Both the position numbers and the translations under genes were made by a program. From contig NZ_NEHW01000021.1 of assembly GCF_002112505.1 (NCBI RefSeq), forward strand, positions 1 to 64,000: a stretch of DNA of 64,000 bases, given 5' to 3'. The DNA is from Pseudomonas sp. R28(2017) (GTDB lineage Bacteria; Pseudomonadota; Gammaproteobacteria; Pseudomonadales; Pseudomonadaceae). This document shows, piece by piece, positions 52,816 through 62,113 of this stretch. The stretch's first letter is position 1. Every line of letters starts with the position of its first letter. The notes beneath the pieces are model-generated. The model was not told where the DNA came from and ran no database searches. It worked only from the letters and a program-made list of their open reading frames with translations.

Positions 52816-54530
52816 ACACGCGCAGCTGCGATGTGCTGGTGATCGGTGCCGGGGCCGGTGGCCTGGCGACGGCGATCACGGCGAAAAAGCACGGCCTGGA
52901 TGTGCTGGTGATCGAGAAGGACGATTGCTTTGGCGGCACCACGGCGTTTTCCGGTGGCGTGCTGTGGGTGCCGGGTAACCGGCATGACCGCAATGGCAGC
53001 CATGAGCAGGCGTTGACCTACCTGCGCAACGAAACCGGCGCCTGTTTCGATGCGGCTGGCGTCGAAGCGTTCTTGCAATATGGGCCGCAGATGGTGGAAT
53101 TCTTCGAGCGCGAGACCACGGTCAAGTTCGTCCCCACGCTGTACCCGGACTACCACCCGCAGGTCGAGGGCGGTGTCGATATCGGCCGTTCGATCCTGGC
53201 CGCGCCCTACGATATTCGTGGCCTTGGCGCAGACATGGCACGGCTGCGCCCGCCGCTGAAAACCATCACCTTCATCGGCATGATGTTCAATTCGTCGAAC
53301 GCCGACCTCAAGCACTTCTTCAACGTCACCCGCTCGCTGGCCTCGTTCGGCTACGTGGCCAAACGGCTGCTGACCCACTTCAAGGAACTGCTGCTGTATC
53401 GCCGCGGCACCCAGGTCACCAGTGGCAATGCCCTGGCGGCGCGGCTGGTGAAGTCGGCGCTGGACCTGGGCATCCCGATCCTCACGGGTACCCCGGCGCG
53501 GCAGCTACTGCGCGAAGGCGGGCGGGTAAGCGGGGCACTGGCCCAGCAGCAAGGGGGCGAATTGCGCATCGAGGCGCGCCGGGGCGTGGTGCTGGCGTGC
53601 GGGGGGTTCTCCCATGACCTGCAGCGCCTGAAACAGGCTTACCCGCATGTACGCCGGGGCGGCGAGCATTTTTCGCCGGTACCGGCGGGCAACGCCGGCG
53701 ACGGTGCCCGCATGGCCGAGGCCCTGGGCGGCAAGGTGGACATCCGCCTGCAGGCAGCGGCGGCCTGGATGCCGGTTTCGAAGGTGCCGATGGCGGGTGG
53801 CAAGCCGGTGGCGTTCCCGCACCTGCTCGATCGCTACAAGCCAGGGGTGATCGGCGTGCTGCGCAGCGGCAAGCGCTTCACCAATGAATCCAACTCGTAT
53901 CACGATGTCGGCGCAGCGTTGATCGAGGCTTGTGCCGAGCAGCCGGAAACCGCCATGTGGCTGGTCTGCGACCGGCGCACCCTGGCCAAGTACGGCCTGG
54001 GCTATGCCAAGCCTGCGCCGATGCCGCTGGGGCCGCTGTTGCGTAACGGTTACCTGCTCAAGGGCAACACCCTCGCCGAGCTGGCGGCCAAGGCAGGTAT
54101 CGATGGCCAAGGCCTGGAACACACGGTGCGCGAGTACAACCTGGGTGCGGTGCATGGCGAGGACCGGCAATTCGGCCGTGGCAGTACCACGTTCAACCGT
54201 TACCTGGCCGACCCCCAACAACAGCCCAACCCGTGCGTGGCGCCGCTGGGTGACGGGCCGTACTTTGCGGTGAAGGTGGTGATGGGCGACCTGGGCACGT
54301 TCGATGGCATCCGTACCAGCGTGGTCGGCGAGGTGCTCGATGGCGAACGGCGCGCCATCACCGGGCTGTACGCGGTGGGCAACGACCGGGCCAGCATCAT
54401 GGGTGGCAACTACCCCGGCGCCGGCATCACCCTGGGGCCGATCATGACCTTCGGCTACATCACCGGGCGGCACCTGGCCGGGGTCGAGCAGGGGCTGGCC
54501 AGTGCCGATCAGGCGCGGGAGGTGGCGTGA
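52812..54530 (+). CDS. KstD-like FAD-dependent dehydrogenase
   Basis: 572 residues. N-terminal FAD motif VLVIGAGAGGLATAI and GGTTAFSGG; the C-terminal GNDRASIMGGNYPGAGITLGPIMTFGYITGRH is the family's flavin-binding end. It belongs to the fumarate reductase/3-ketosteroid-1-dehydrogenase group, which inserts double bonds next to ketones. Together with the SDR it could desaturate or aromatise a cyclic ketone. It is coupled to the SDR (ATGA) and to the NIPSNAP gene. Confidence 0.92.
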   Translation: MNTRSCDVLVIGAGAGGLATAITAKKHGLDVLVIEKDDCFGGTTAFSGGVLWVPGNRHDRNGSHEQALTYLRNETGACFDAAGVEAFLQYGPQMVEFFERETTVKFVPTLYPDYHPQVEGGVDIGRSILAAPYDIRGLGADMARLRPPLKTITFIGMMFNSSNADLKHFFNVTRSLASFGYVAKRLLTHFKELLLYRRGTQVTSGNALAARLVKSALDLGIPILTGTPARQLLREGGRVSGALAQQQGGELRIEARRGVVLACGGFSHDLQRLKQAYPHVRRGGEHFSPVPAGNAGDGARMAEALGGKVDIRLQAAAAWMPVSKVPMAGGKPVAFPHLLDRYKPGVIGVLRSGKRFTNESNSYHDVGAALIEACAEQPETAMWLVCDRRTLAKYGLGYAKPAPMPLGPLLRNGYLLKGNTLAELAAKAGIDGQGLEHTVREYNLGAVHGEDRQFGRGSTTFNRYLADPQQQPNPCVAPLGDGPYFAVKVVMGDLGTFDGIRTSVVGEVLDGERRAITGLYAVGNDRASIMGGNYPGAGITLGPIMTFGYITGRHLAGVEQGLASADQAREVA

Positions 54531-54847
54531 TGGACAGGGCCATTGTCGACCACCGTATCTACACCATCCGGCCACGCTGCATGGCGGCGTTTCTCGAAGC
54601 CTTCGAGCAGTTGGCGATGCCCATCCTGCGCCGGCACCTGGGGGCTCCGCTGGGGTTCTACGTCAGCAGCATCGGGCCGCTGAACCAGGTGGTGCACTTG
54701 TGGGCCTATGACAGCCTGGAGGATTTCGAGCGGCGCAGCGCGGCGCGCGATGCCGACCCGGATTTTGCCGCGTACCTGCAGGCCACCCGCGACCTGGTGG
54801 TGGCGCAGGAGACGCGGATCATCAAACCGGTGCGCCTGCGCGGTTGA
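54530..54847 (+). CDS. NIPSNAP-domain protein
   Basis: 105 residues, a dimeric alpha-beta barrel type domain (VDHRIYTIRPRCMAAFLEAFE; VVHLWAYDSLEDFERR). ATG 54530 overlaps the flavoprotein stop; a GTG three bases earlier is the alternative; GGGAGG lies 7 bases before the ATG. Members often accompany catabolic oxidoreductases and may assist with unstable intermediates. Function unproven. Confidence 0.85.
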   Translation: MDRAIVDHRIYTIRPRCMAAFLEAFEQLAMPILRRHLGAPLGFYVSSIGPLNQVVHLWAYDSLEDFERRSAARDADPDFAAYLQATRDLVVAQETRIIKPVRLRG

Positions 54848-54861
54848 AGTCGCCTGTACCG

Positions 54862-54952
54862 GCCTCTTCGCGGGCTTGCCCGCCCCCACAGGATACGGGT
54901 GAACCTGAAGGCAGTGGAGTTCCTGTGGGAGCGGGCATGCCCGCGAATGGCC
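54862..54952. repeat. Inverted pair of REP elements, diverged
   Basis: REPs at 54862-54892 and 54922-54952 face each other. Both differ slightly from the other copies (the first has GCGGGCTTGCCCGC and CCCCCACAGG, the second GCGGGCATGCCCGC), showing sequence drift in the loop. They lie between the NIPSNAP and transporter genes, so the transporter may be partly uncoupled. Confidence 0.8.
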
Positions 54953-54980
54953 TCAATAAGAACAACAAGAGGTTAGGCAA

Positions 54981-56333
54981 ATGAACCATCCAATCGACAT
55001 ACGCCAACTGATCGACCAGCAACCCATCGGCGCCTACCAGAAATGGGTGGTCTTCCTCGGTTTCCTGATCATCGCCCTGGACGGCCTTGACGTCGCCATC
55101 ATCGGCTTCATCGCCCCGCAACTGAAAAGCGAATGGCAACTGGGCGCCCAGGCCCTCGGCCCGGTGCTCAGTGCCGCGCTGATCGGCCTGGCCCTCGGTG
55201 CCCTGGTCGCAGGCCCCTTGGCCGACCGCTACGGGCGCAAGGCGGTGCTGCTCGGCAGCGTGCTGCTGTTCGGCCTGTGGACCCTGGCCTCGGCCTTTTC
55301 CCCCAATCTGGAAACCCTGGTGGCGCTGCGTTTTCTGACCGGCCTGGGGCTGGGCGCGGCGATGCCCAACGCCAGCACGCTGGTCAGCGAATACGCCCCG
55401 GCGCGCAGCCGCTCGCTGCTGATCACCCTGGCCTTCTGCGGTTTCTCGCTGGGGGCGGCGCTGGGCGGCTTCGTCAGCGCCTGGATGATCCCCAACCTGG
55501 GCTGGCGCAGCGTGCTGGCGCTGGGCGGGGTGTTGCCGCTGCTGGTGTTGCCATTGCTGTGCTGGCGGTTGCCTGAGTCGGTGACCTTCCTGGTCAGTCA
55601 GCGCGCCGACCCGCAGCGTATCCGGCGCATCGTCCAGCGCCTGGCACCGGCATACGGCGGCCCCGACAGCACCTTCGTGGTGCCCGCCACCCGCACGCAC
55701 AAGGGCGGTGCCATCGGCACCATCCTCTCGCCACGCTACCGCTTCGGCACACTGATGCTGTGGACGGGCTACGTGCTGGCGCTGTTCCTGGTCTACCTGT
55801 TCAGCGGCTGGCTGCCAACCCTGGTGAAGGAGGGCGGTGGTTTCACCGTGTCGCAAGCGGCCATCGTCACGGCCTGCTTCCAGATCGGCGGGCCGGTCGG
55901 CGCGATTTCGGTGGGCTGGGCCATGGACCGCTGCCATCCGCAGCGGGTGCTGATGCTGACCTTCCTGTTCAGTGGTGCGGTGATTTTCGCGATTGGCCAG
56001 GTGGCCGGCGATTTCGCCTGGCTGTGCGCCATCGCCTGGGCCGTGGGCTTTGGCCTGAACGGGGCGAGCGTGGGCATGAATGCGCTGGCGGCGGCGTTCT
56101 ACCCGACCGAGGCGCGCGCCACCGGCGCCAGCTGGATGAGTGGTATCGGCCGCTTCGGTGCCATCCTCAGTGCCTTTGCCGGTGCGCAGATGCTGGCGCT
56201 GGGCTGGAGTTTCGCCCAGGTGTTCGCCTCGCTGCTGGTGCCGGCGGGGCTGGCGGCCCTGGCAGTGTTGCTACAGGGTTGGCACGCCCAGGCCGGCAGG
56301 AGTACAGATGTACTCCAGTCGTCACAACAGTAA
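54981..56333 (+). CDS. AAHS-family aromatic-acid:H+ symporter (MFS)
   Basis: 450 residues, twelve membrane helices. LDGLDVAIIGFIAPQL and ADRYGRKAVLLGS are the hallmark helix-1 aspartate and first-loop motifs of the AAHS group (PcaK, BenK). It imports aromatic or alicyclic acids with protons. As the last gene of the AraC-linked cluster it likely carries the substrate of the SDR and KstD-like enzymes. Confidence 0.92.
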   Translation: MNHPIDIRQLIDQQPIGAYQKWVVFLGFLIIALDGLDVAIIGFIAPQLKSEWQLGAQALGPVLSAALIGLALGALVAGPLADRYGRKAVLLGSVLLFGLWTLASAFSPNLETLVALRFLTGLGLGAAMPNASTLVSEYAPARSRSLLITLAFCGFSLGAALGGFVSAWMIPNLGWRSVLALGGVLPLLVLPLLCWRLPESVTFLVSQRADPQRIRRIVQRLAPAYGGPDSTFVVPATRTHKGGAIGTILSPRYRFGTLMLWTGYVLALFLVYLFSGWLPTLVKEGGGFTVSQAAIVTACFQIGGPVGAISVGWAMDRCHPQRVLMLTFLFSGAVIFAIGQVAGDFAWLCAIAWAVGFGLNGASVGMNALAAAFYPTEARATGASWMSGIGRFGAILSAFAGAQMLALGWSFAQVFASLLVPAGLAALAVLLQGWHAQAGRSTDVLQSSQQ

Positions 56334-56351
56334 CCGGAGGCCAGCGCAGGT

Positions 56352-57347
56352 TTACTTGAACCCTGTCACCGCATGCGGCACATAGGGCGCTTCCAGCCGG
56401 GCGATATCCTCGTCGTTCAGCTGGAACGCCAACGCCGCAATCGCATCATCCAGCTGTGCCACCTTCGAGGCGCCGACAATCGGCGCCGACACCCCGCGCT
56501 TGCCCAGCACCCAGGCCAGCGCCACCTGCGCCATCGGCACGCCGCGCTCGCCGGCGATCTGCTCGACCACGTCGATCACCCGGCCATCTTCCACTTCGGT
56601 CTTCTCGTAGAACGATTGCCCGGAGATGTCGGTACGGGTACGCGCGGTCTGCTGCCCATGCGGCCGGGTCAGGCGGCCGCGGGCCATCGGGCTCCAGGGC
56701 ATCAGGCCGACGCCCTGGTCGAGGCACAGCGGGATCATCTCGCGCTCTTCCTCGCGGTAGATCAGGTTGAGGTAGTTCTGCATCGACACGAAGCGGCTCC
56801 AGCCATTGCTGGCCGCCACCTGCTGGGCTTTGGCGAACTGCCAGGCATACATCGACGACGCGCCGATGTAGCGCGCCTTGCCGGCCTTGACCACGTCGTG
56901 CAGGGCTTCCATGGTCTCTTCGATGGGCGTGTGGTAGTCCCAGCGGTGGATCTGGTACAGGTCGACATAGTCGGTGCCCAAGCGGGCCAGGCTGGCGTCG
57001 ATGTTGGCCATGATCGCCTTGCGTGACAGGCCCTGCTCGTTGGGGCGGGTGCTGCCTTCCCACATGTTGGCGGGGAAGAACACCTTGGTGGCGATCACCG
57101 TTTCCTCGCGGCGGGTGAATTCCTTGAGCAGCTTGCCGAGGATGATCTCGGAGGTGCCGGCCGAGTAGCTGTTGGCGGTGTCGAAGAAGTTGATGCCTTG
57201 CTCGACGGCGTGGCGGATGATCGGGCGGCTGTCGGCTTCGCCCAGGGTCCAGGGGTGGGTGCCGGCATCCGGTTCGCCGAAGGTCATGCAGCCCAGGCAC
57301 AGTTTCGAGATGTCCAGGCCGGTGTTGCCCAGTTTGACGTATTGCAT
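56352..57347 (-). CDS. Aldo/keto reductase
   Basis: 331 residues with the AKR tetrad: Asp and Tyr in FFDTANSYSAG, Lys in VIATKVFF, His in LYQIHRWD. The C-terminal NADPH-binding stretch GVSAPIVGASKVAQLDDAI is present. Resembles YajO-type reductases that act on aldehydes or sugars. It converges with the AAHS transporter gene and precedes a LysR gene on the same strand. Confidence 0.92.
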   Translation of the reverse strand: MQYVKLGNTGLDISKLCLGCMTFGEPDAGTHPWTLGEADSRPIIRHAVEQGINFFDTANSYSAGTSEIILGKLLKEFTRREETVIATKVFFPANMWEGSTRPNEQGLSRKAIMANIDASLARLGTDYVDLYQIHRWDYHTPIEETMEALHDVVKAGKARYIGASSMYAWQFAKAQQVAASNGWSRFVSMQNYLNLIYREEEREMIPLCLDQGVGLMPWSPMARGRLTRPHGQQTARTRTDISGQSFYEKTEVEDGRVIDVVEQIAGERGVPMAQVALAWVLGKRGVSAPIVGASKVAQLDDAIAALAFQLNDEDIARLEAPYVPHAVTGFK

Positions 57348-57446
57348 CCGCTGCTCCTCAGTGATCGGTTGTGCGATGCAGGGAAGCTTAGCGGTGATGC
57401 CTGGCTGCGAAAATCCCGAATCGGCGCAGTCGCCATCCGCAAAAAT

Positions 57447-58298
57447 TCACAAGCGCAGCAGCGGCTTGACCTGTTGCTGCAGGAAGTCGGTGACGGCCTT
57501 GATGCGGGGGGTGTTGCGAACGTCCTCGTGCACGGCCAACCAGATCTCGATGCTCATCTGCTGTTGGTCCTGGCCGGCGACCTCCAGGCCATGCTCCTGC
57601 GCCATGAATGCCGGCAGGCAGGCGATGCCAACCCCGCCGGCAGCCGCCTGGGCCTGGATGCGCAGGTCGTTGCTCTGCAGCACCAAGGGCGGGTTGCCGG
57701 CCTGGCTGAGCAGCCACTGCTGCTGCGGCGACTTGGCCTGGGATTCGTCGTAGCCGATGTAACGCAGCGCGCCCGTACTGCGCAGGTAAGCGGGCGCGGC
57801 GTACAAGCGGTAATCCAGATAACCCAGCAGGCTGGCCACCAGCGTCGGCTCGGTGGGCCTGGCCAGGGTGATGCTGATATCGGCTTCGCGGCGCGCAAGC
57901 GAGGCCCGCGACTTGCTGCCGACCAGTTTCAGGCGCAGTTGCGGGTAGCGCTGCAGCAGCGCGCCCAGGCGCCGGGCAATGATGCTGCCGAGCAACGCGG
58001 GCGGGGCGGCCAGCACCACTTCGCCTTCCACCTGCTGCTGCCCGGCATTGGCGAAGTGCTCCAGGGCGAACGACGATTGGCTCATCTGTTCGGCATATTC
58101 GCCTACCCGGCGGCCTTCCTCGGTCAGCGCGTAGGCCCTGGGGCGGCGGTCGACCAGCTTGAGGTTCAATGCAGCCTCCAGCGCAGCGATGCGCCGGGCC
58201 ACGGTGGCGTGGTCGACACCCAGCAACTTGGCCGCTGCCGACAGCGAGCCGGTACGGGTGAACGCGGAGAAATGGCGCAGATCTTCCCAATCGAACAT
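57447..58298 (-). CDS. LysR-family transcriptional regulator
   Basis: 283 residues from ATG 58298 (an in-frame start at 58325 adds nine). N-terminal winged helix (LRHFSAFTRTGSLSAAAKLLGVDHATVARRIAALE) and C-terminal effector domain with RYIGYDESQ. It lies upstream of the aldo/keto reductase on the same strand and is divergent from a second LysR gene. It may regulate the reductase. Confidence 0.92.
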   Translation of the reverse strand: MFDWEDLRHFSAFTRTGSLSAAAKLLGVDHATVARRIAALEAALNLKLVDRRPRAYALTEEGRRVGEYAEQMSQSSFALEHFANAGQQQVEGEVVLAAPPALLGSIIARRLGALLQRYPQLRLKLVGSKSRASLARREADISITLARPTEPTLVASLLGYLDYRLYAAPAYLRSTGALRYIGYDESQAKSPQQQWLLSQAGNPPLVLQSNDLRIQAQAAAGGVGIACLPAFMAQEHGLEVAGQDQQQMSIEIWLAVHEDVRNTPRIKAVTDFLQQQVKPLLRL

Positions 58299-58388
58299 GG
58301 CGGGCCTCGGGAGTAGAGGGGCCATGATACGGCCTTAAGCCGACCGGCAGGTGCTAGGATGGCTACCATTTGCGCAACGGGTACCGCC

Positions 58389-59300
58389 ATGCAGCCCCTC
58401 GATCACCTGTCGTTGCACCTGTTCATCGTGGTCTGCGAGGCCGGCACCATCGCCCGTGCCAGCGAGCGCGCATTCATGGCGCCGTCGGCGGTCAGCAAGC
58501 GGATTTCGGATATCGAAGCGCGCTTTGGCACGGCGTTGCTCAAGCGCAGCAAGCGCGGCGTCGAGCCTACCCCGGCAGGCCTTGCGCTGTTGCGCCATGC
58601 CCGAGGCCTGACCCGGGCCATGGAGCGCCTGGACAGCGAATTGAGCGAATACGCCGAAGGCGCCCGCGGGCATGTGCGGGTGCTGGCCAACGTGTCGTCG
58701 ATCATGGAGTTCCTGCCTGAAGAGTTGTCGGCGTTCATGCTCGACAACCCGCTGATCCAGGCCGATATCGAAGAACGCTTCAGCCCGGATGTGGTGCGCG
58801 GGGTGGCTGAAGGCAGCGCCGACCTGGGCATCTGCCGCAAGTCGATGGCAGTCGGCGATCTGGAGTTCGTGCCCTACCGGCAGGATCATCTGGCCGTGGT
58901 GGTCGGCGCCGAGCACCCGTTGGCCGGGCGGGGCAGCATCGCGTTCGAAGAGACGCTGGACTACGAGCACCTGGGGTTGTCGGCCTTCGCCACGCTCAAC
59001 ACCTTCATGCGCAATAGCGCCGAGGCGGCGGGCAAAGAGCTGCGCTTTCGCTCGTACGTGTCGTCGTTCGATGCGGCCTATCGCCTGGTGCAGTTTGGCC
59101 TGGGCCTGGCGGTGTTCCCGCAGGAGGCGGTGGCGCGCTATGCGCAGCTGTTCGACCTGCGGGTGATCCCGCTGACCGACGACTGGGCGTTGGGCGAGTT
59201 CGTCATTTGCATGCGCGACCGCCATGCCTTGAGCCTGTCTGCGCGTCGCCTGCTCGACCATTTGCTGCTGCGCGCGCCGGCCTGGCAAACACGGGGTTGA
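58389..59300 (+). CDS. LysR-family transcriptional regulator (pathway regulator)
   Basis: 303 residues from ATG 58389. Helix-turn-helix: LFIVVCEAGTIARASERAFMAPSAVSKRISDIEARFG. Effector domain with RVLANVSSIMEFLPEELSAF. It is read in the same direction as the HMG-CoA lyase operon, 98 bases upstream, and is followed by a strong hairpin, so it is likely its regulator but separately terminated. Confidence 0.92.
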   Translation: MQPLDHLSLHLFIVVCEAGTIARASERAFMAPSAVSKRISDIEARFGTALLKRSKRGVEPTPAGLALLRHARGLTRAMERLDSELSEYAEGARGHVRVLANVSSIMEFLPEELSAFMLDNPLIQADIEERFSPDVVRGVAEGSADLGICRKSMAVGDLEFVPYRQDHLAVVVGAEHPLAGRGSIAFEETLDYEHLGLSAFATLNTFMRNSAEAAGKELRFRSYVSSFDAAYRLVQFGLGLAVFPQEAVARYAQLFDLRVIPLTDDWALGEFVICMRDRHALSLSARRLLDHLLLRAPAWQTRG

Positions 59301-59345
59301 TCCATCGCGGCTGACGATGGATCAGCCCGTGAAACACGTCTTTTC
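59295..59345 (+). terminator. Terminator-like hairpin after LysR
   Basis: GGTTGATCCATCG (59295-59307) pairs with CGATGGATCAGCC (59315-59327), 13 bp with one G-U pair and a 7-base loop; it includes the LysR stop codon. A second small stem CGTG/CACG and TCTTTTCT follow. Good stem, modest U-tract at a short distance, so I call it a probable terminator. Confidence 0.55.
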
Positions 59346-59398
59346 TGCCTGCCGTCCTGCTCTTAGTCTGGCCCCACGCTTCAGACAGAGAGACCCCG

Positions 59399-60319
59399 AT
59401 GACAACAATAACCATCAATGAAGTCGGTATGCGCGATGGCCTGCAAAGCCTGCACACGGTGATGCCGACCGCCGCCAAGCTGCGCTGGATCGACAACGCC
59501 TATGCCGCCGGCGTGCGCCATATGGAAGTCGCCTCGTTCGTGCCGGCCCGGCTGCTGCCGCAGATGGCTGACGCCAGGCAGGTGGTGGCCCACGCCCTGA
59601 CTTACCCCGACCTGCTGGTGACGGTGCTGGCGCCCAATCTGCGCGGTGCGCAGGATGCGCTGGAGTCCGGCGCCCAGCGCATCGTTGCGCCGGTGTCTGT
59701 CAGCACCGCCCACAGCCTGGCCAATGTGCGCCGCACGCCGCAGGAAATGGTCGAGGAACTGGGGCGCATGTGCCAGCTGCGCAGCGAGCTGGGGCGTCAC
59801 GATGTGCAGATGATCGCCGGCATGTCGGTGGCCTTTGGCTGCACCCGCCAGGGTGATGTGCCGTTGGCCGACCTGTGCGAGCTGACCCGCCAGGTGATCG
59901 AGGCGGGCTGTGACCTGGTCTCGCTGGGCGACACCACCGGCTACGCCAACCCCGGCCAGGTGGCGACGGTGATCCAGGCCGTGCGCGGCATTGCCGGCGA
60001 GCGCCTGCGCGCCGCGCACTTTCACGACACCCGTGGCCTGGCCCTGGCCAACAGCCTGGTGGCGGTGCAGCAGGGCATTCGCGAGCTGGATGCATCGCTT
60101 GCCGGCCTTGGCGGTTGCCCGTTCGCACCGGGAGCGTCGGGTAACACGGTGACCGAAGACCTGGTGTTCATGCTGCAGAGCATGGGTTTCGACACCGGCA
60201 TCGACCTGCCGGCGCTGATCGCCTCGCGCCAGTTGCTGCGTGAGGCCTTGCCGGATGAACCGCTCTACGGCGCCATCGCCCGCGCCGGGTTGCCGCTCAA
60301 CTACCCAGGAAACGCATAA
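59399..60319 (+). CDS. HMG-CoA lyase-like enzyme
   Basis: 306 residues, TIM barrel of the HMG-CoA lyase family. Key residues are kept: catalytic Arg-Asp in VGMRDGLQS, metal-binding HxH in HFHDTRG, and the active-site Cys loop GGCPFAPGASGNTVTEDL. Cleaves 3-hydroxy-3-methylacyl-CoA-type thioesters into acetyl-CoA and a ketone or keto acid. The stop overlaps the CoA-transferase start (TAATG). The exact substrate is open. Confidence 0.9.
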   Translation: MTTITINEVGMRDGLQSLHTVMPTAAKLRWIDNAYAAGVRHMEVASFVPARLLPQMADARQVVAHALTYPDLLVTVLAPNLRGAQDALESGAQRIVAPVSVSTAHSLANVRRTPQEMVEELGRMCQLRSELGRHDVQMIAGMSVAFGCTRQGDVPLADLCELTRQVIEAGCDLVSLGDTTGYANPGQVATVIQAVRGIAGERLRAAHFHDTRGLALANSLVAVQQGIRELDASLAGLGGCPFAPGASGNTVTEDLVFMLQSMGFDTGIDLPALIASRQLLREALPDEPLYGAIARAGLPLNYPGNA

Positions 60320-61521
60320 TGTCCAGACTCCCTTTGGACGGCATTCGTGTCGTCGAGATTTCGCACATGGTCATGGGCCCCACCTGTGGGATGATCCTTG
60401 GCGACCTGGGCGCTGAAGTGATCAAGATCGAACCCACCCGCGGTGACGGCACGCGCCGGCTGCTGGGGGCGGGAGCGGGGTTCTTCCGCACCTTCAACCG
60501 CAACAAGCAATGCGTCGCCGTCGATCTCGACACGCTCCAGGGCCGTGAAGCGGTGCTGGCGCTGATAGACACCGCCGACGTGTTCATCGAGAACTTCAAG
60601 CCCGGGCGCATGCTCAAGTTGGGCTTTGACTACGCCACGTTGCGCCGGCGCAACCCGCGGCTGATCTACGCCTCGCACAAGGGCTTCCTCAGCGGCCCGT
60701 ACGACAACCGCCTGGCCCTGGACGAAGTGGTGCAGATGATGGCCGGCCTGGCCTACATGACCGGGCCGGTGGGCCGCCCGCTGCGGGCCGGCAGTTCGGT
60801 GAACGACATCATGGGTGGCATGTTCGGTGCCATTGGTGTGCTGGCCGCGCTCAACGAGCGCAACAGCACCGGGCTCGGCCGTGAAGTGCAGAGCGCGCTG
60901 TACGAGAACTGCGTGCTGCTTGCGGCCCAGCACATGCAGCAGTACGTGGTGACGGGCCAGGCGGCGGCGCCGATGCCCAACCGCATCAGTGCCTGGGCCA
61001 TCTACGATGTGTTCACCTTCGCAGGTGGCGAGCAGATGTTCGTTGCCGCCACGGGCGAGGGCCAGTGGCATGCCCTGTGCCAGCTTTTGGGCCAGACGGC
61101 CTTGCTCGATGACCCGACGTTGGCCACCAATAATGACCGGGTACTGCAGCGGCCGCGGCTGCTGGCGCACCTGGCCGAGGTGTTCGCCAACCTCGACGCC
61201 CGGCAGTTGGCTGTGGAGCTGGAGGCCAATGGCATCCCGTTCGCGCCGATCCGCCGCCCGGAAGAGCTGTTCGATGACCCGCACCTGACCCAGAGCGGTG
61301 GCCTGGCGGACCTGCTGCTGGAAGATGGCAGCTGCACGCCGATGCCTTTGCTGCCGCTGTCGCTGGACGGCCAGCGCCTGCAGCCGCGCCGGCCGATCCC
61401 GCGCATTGGCGAACACACGTACAAGGTCATGCGCGAGCTGGGTTACAGCGATGAGCACATTGCCGAACTGTGCGCGGCTGGCGTGCTGAAAACCGACGAA
61501 CAGGCCCAGGGGGTGCACTGA
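60319..61521 (+). CDS. Class III CoA-transferase (CaiB/BaiF)
   Basis: 400 residues with GIRVVEISHMVMGPTCGMILGDLGAEVIKIEP at the N-terminus and the catalytic Asp region GSSVNDIMGGMFGAIGVLAAL. It moves CoA from a donor to an organic acid, which the lyase can then split. One base overlaps the lyase stop and the next gene starts directly after its own stop. Confidence 0.92.
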   Translation: MSRLPLDGIRVVEISHMVMGPTCGMILGDLGAEVIKIEPTRGDGTRRLLGAGAGFFRTFNRNKQCVAVDLDTLQGREAVLALIDTADVFIENFKPGRMLKLGFDYATLRRRNPRLIYASHKGFLSGPYDNRLALDEVVQMMAGLAYMTGPVGRPLRAGSSVNDIMGGMFGAIGVLAALNERNSTGLGREVQSALYENCVLLAAQHMQQYVVTGQAAAPMPNRISAWAIYDVFTFAGGEQMFVAATGEGQWHALCQLLGQTALLDDPTLATNNDRVLQRPRLLAHLAEVFANLDARQLAVELEANGIPFAPIRRPEELFDDPHLTQSGGLADLLLEDGSCTPMPLLPLSLDGQRLQPRRPIPRIGEHTYKVMRELGYSDEHIAELCAAGVLKTDEQAQGVH

Positions 61522-62046
61522 ATGGCGATCTATCGATACGACACGCTGGCACCGGCCATTCACCCGGAAACCTTCATTGCCGAAGAGGCCACGGTGATTG
61601 GCGACGTCACCCTGGAGCAGGGCGCCAGTGTGTGGCCGCAGGCGGTGCTGCGCGGTGACAACGCGCCGATCCGCATCGGCCAGCACAGCAATGTCCAGGA
61701 AGGCGCGGTGCTGCATGCCGACCCGGGCTTTGCCCTGACTGTAGGCCGCAACGTCACCATCGGCCATCAGGCCATGCTGCACGGCTGCAGCATCGGCGAT
61801 GGTGCGTTGGTCGGGATCCAGGCCGTGATACTCAACGGCGCGGTCATCGGCCGCAACTGCCTGGTCGGTGCCGGTGCCATCGTCACCGAAGGCAAGGTGT
61901 TCCCCGACAACTCGCTGATCCTCGGGGCGCCGGCCAAGGTGGTGCGGGAACTGAGCCCGGAAGCCATCGCTGGCCTGCAGGCCAATGCCGCCGAGTACGC
62001 GCGCAAGGGCCAGGCCTTCAAGGACAAGCTCGTGCGCATTGCCTGA
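61522..62046 (+). CDS. Gamma-carbonic-anhydrase-like hexapeptide protein
   Basis: 174 residues, left-handed beta-helix of hexapeptide repeats (VIGDVTLEQGASVWPQAVLRGD; NVTIGHQAMLHGCSIGDGALVG). Histidines in AVLHAD and TIGHQ/MLHGC match the zinc ligands of the YrdA/CamH group. It starts right after the CoA-transferase stop. Related PaaY and CaiE proteins accompany CoA-linked pathways, so a thioesterase or CO2-hydration role is possible. Confidence 0.88.
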   Translation: MAIYRYDTLAPAIHPETFIAEEATVIGDVTLEQGASVWPQAVLRGDNAPIRIGQHSNVQEGAVLHADPGFALTVGRNVTIGHQAMLHGCSIGDGALVGIQAVILNGAVIGRNCLVGAGAIVTEGKVFPDNSLILGAPAKVVRELSPEAIAGLQANAAEYARKGQAFKDKLVRIA

Positions 62047-62113
62047 CGCGTTGCACGCGGTGCCCACAAAGGGCGCCGCCGCTCTCCAATAATTACAAGA
62101 ATGGAGATCCACC

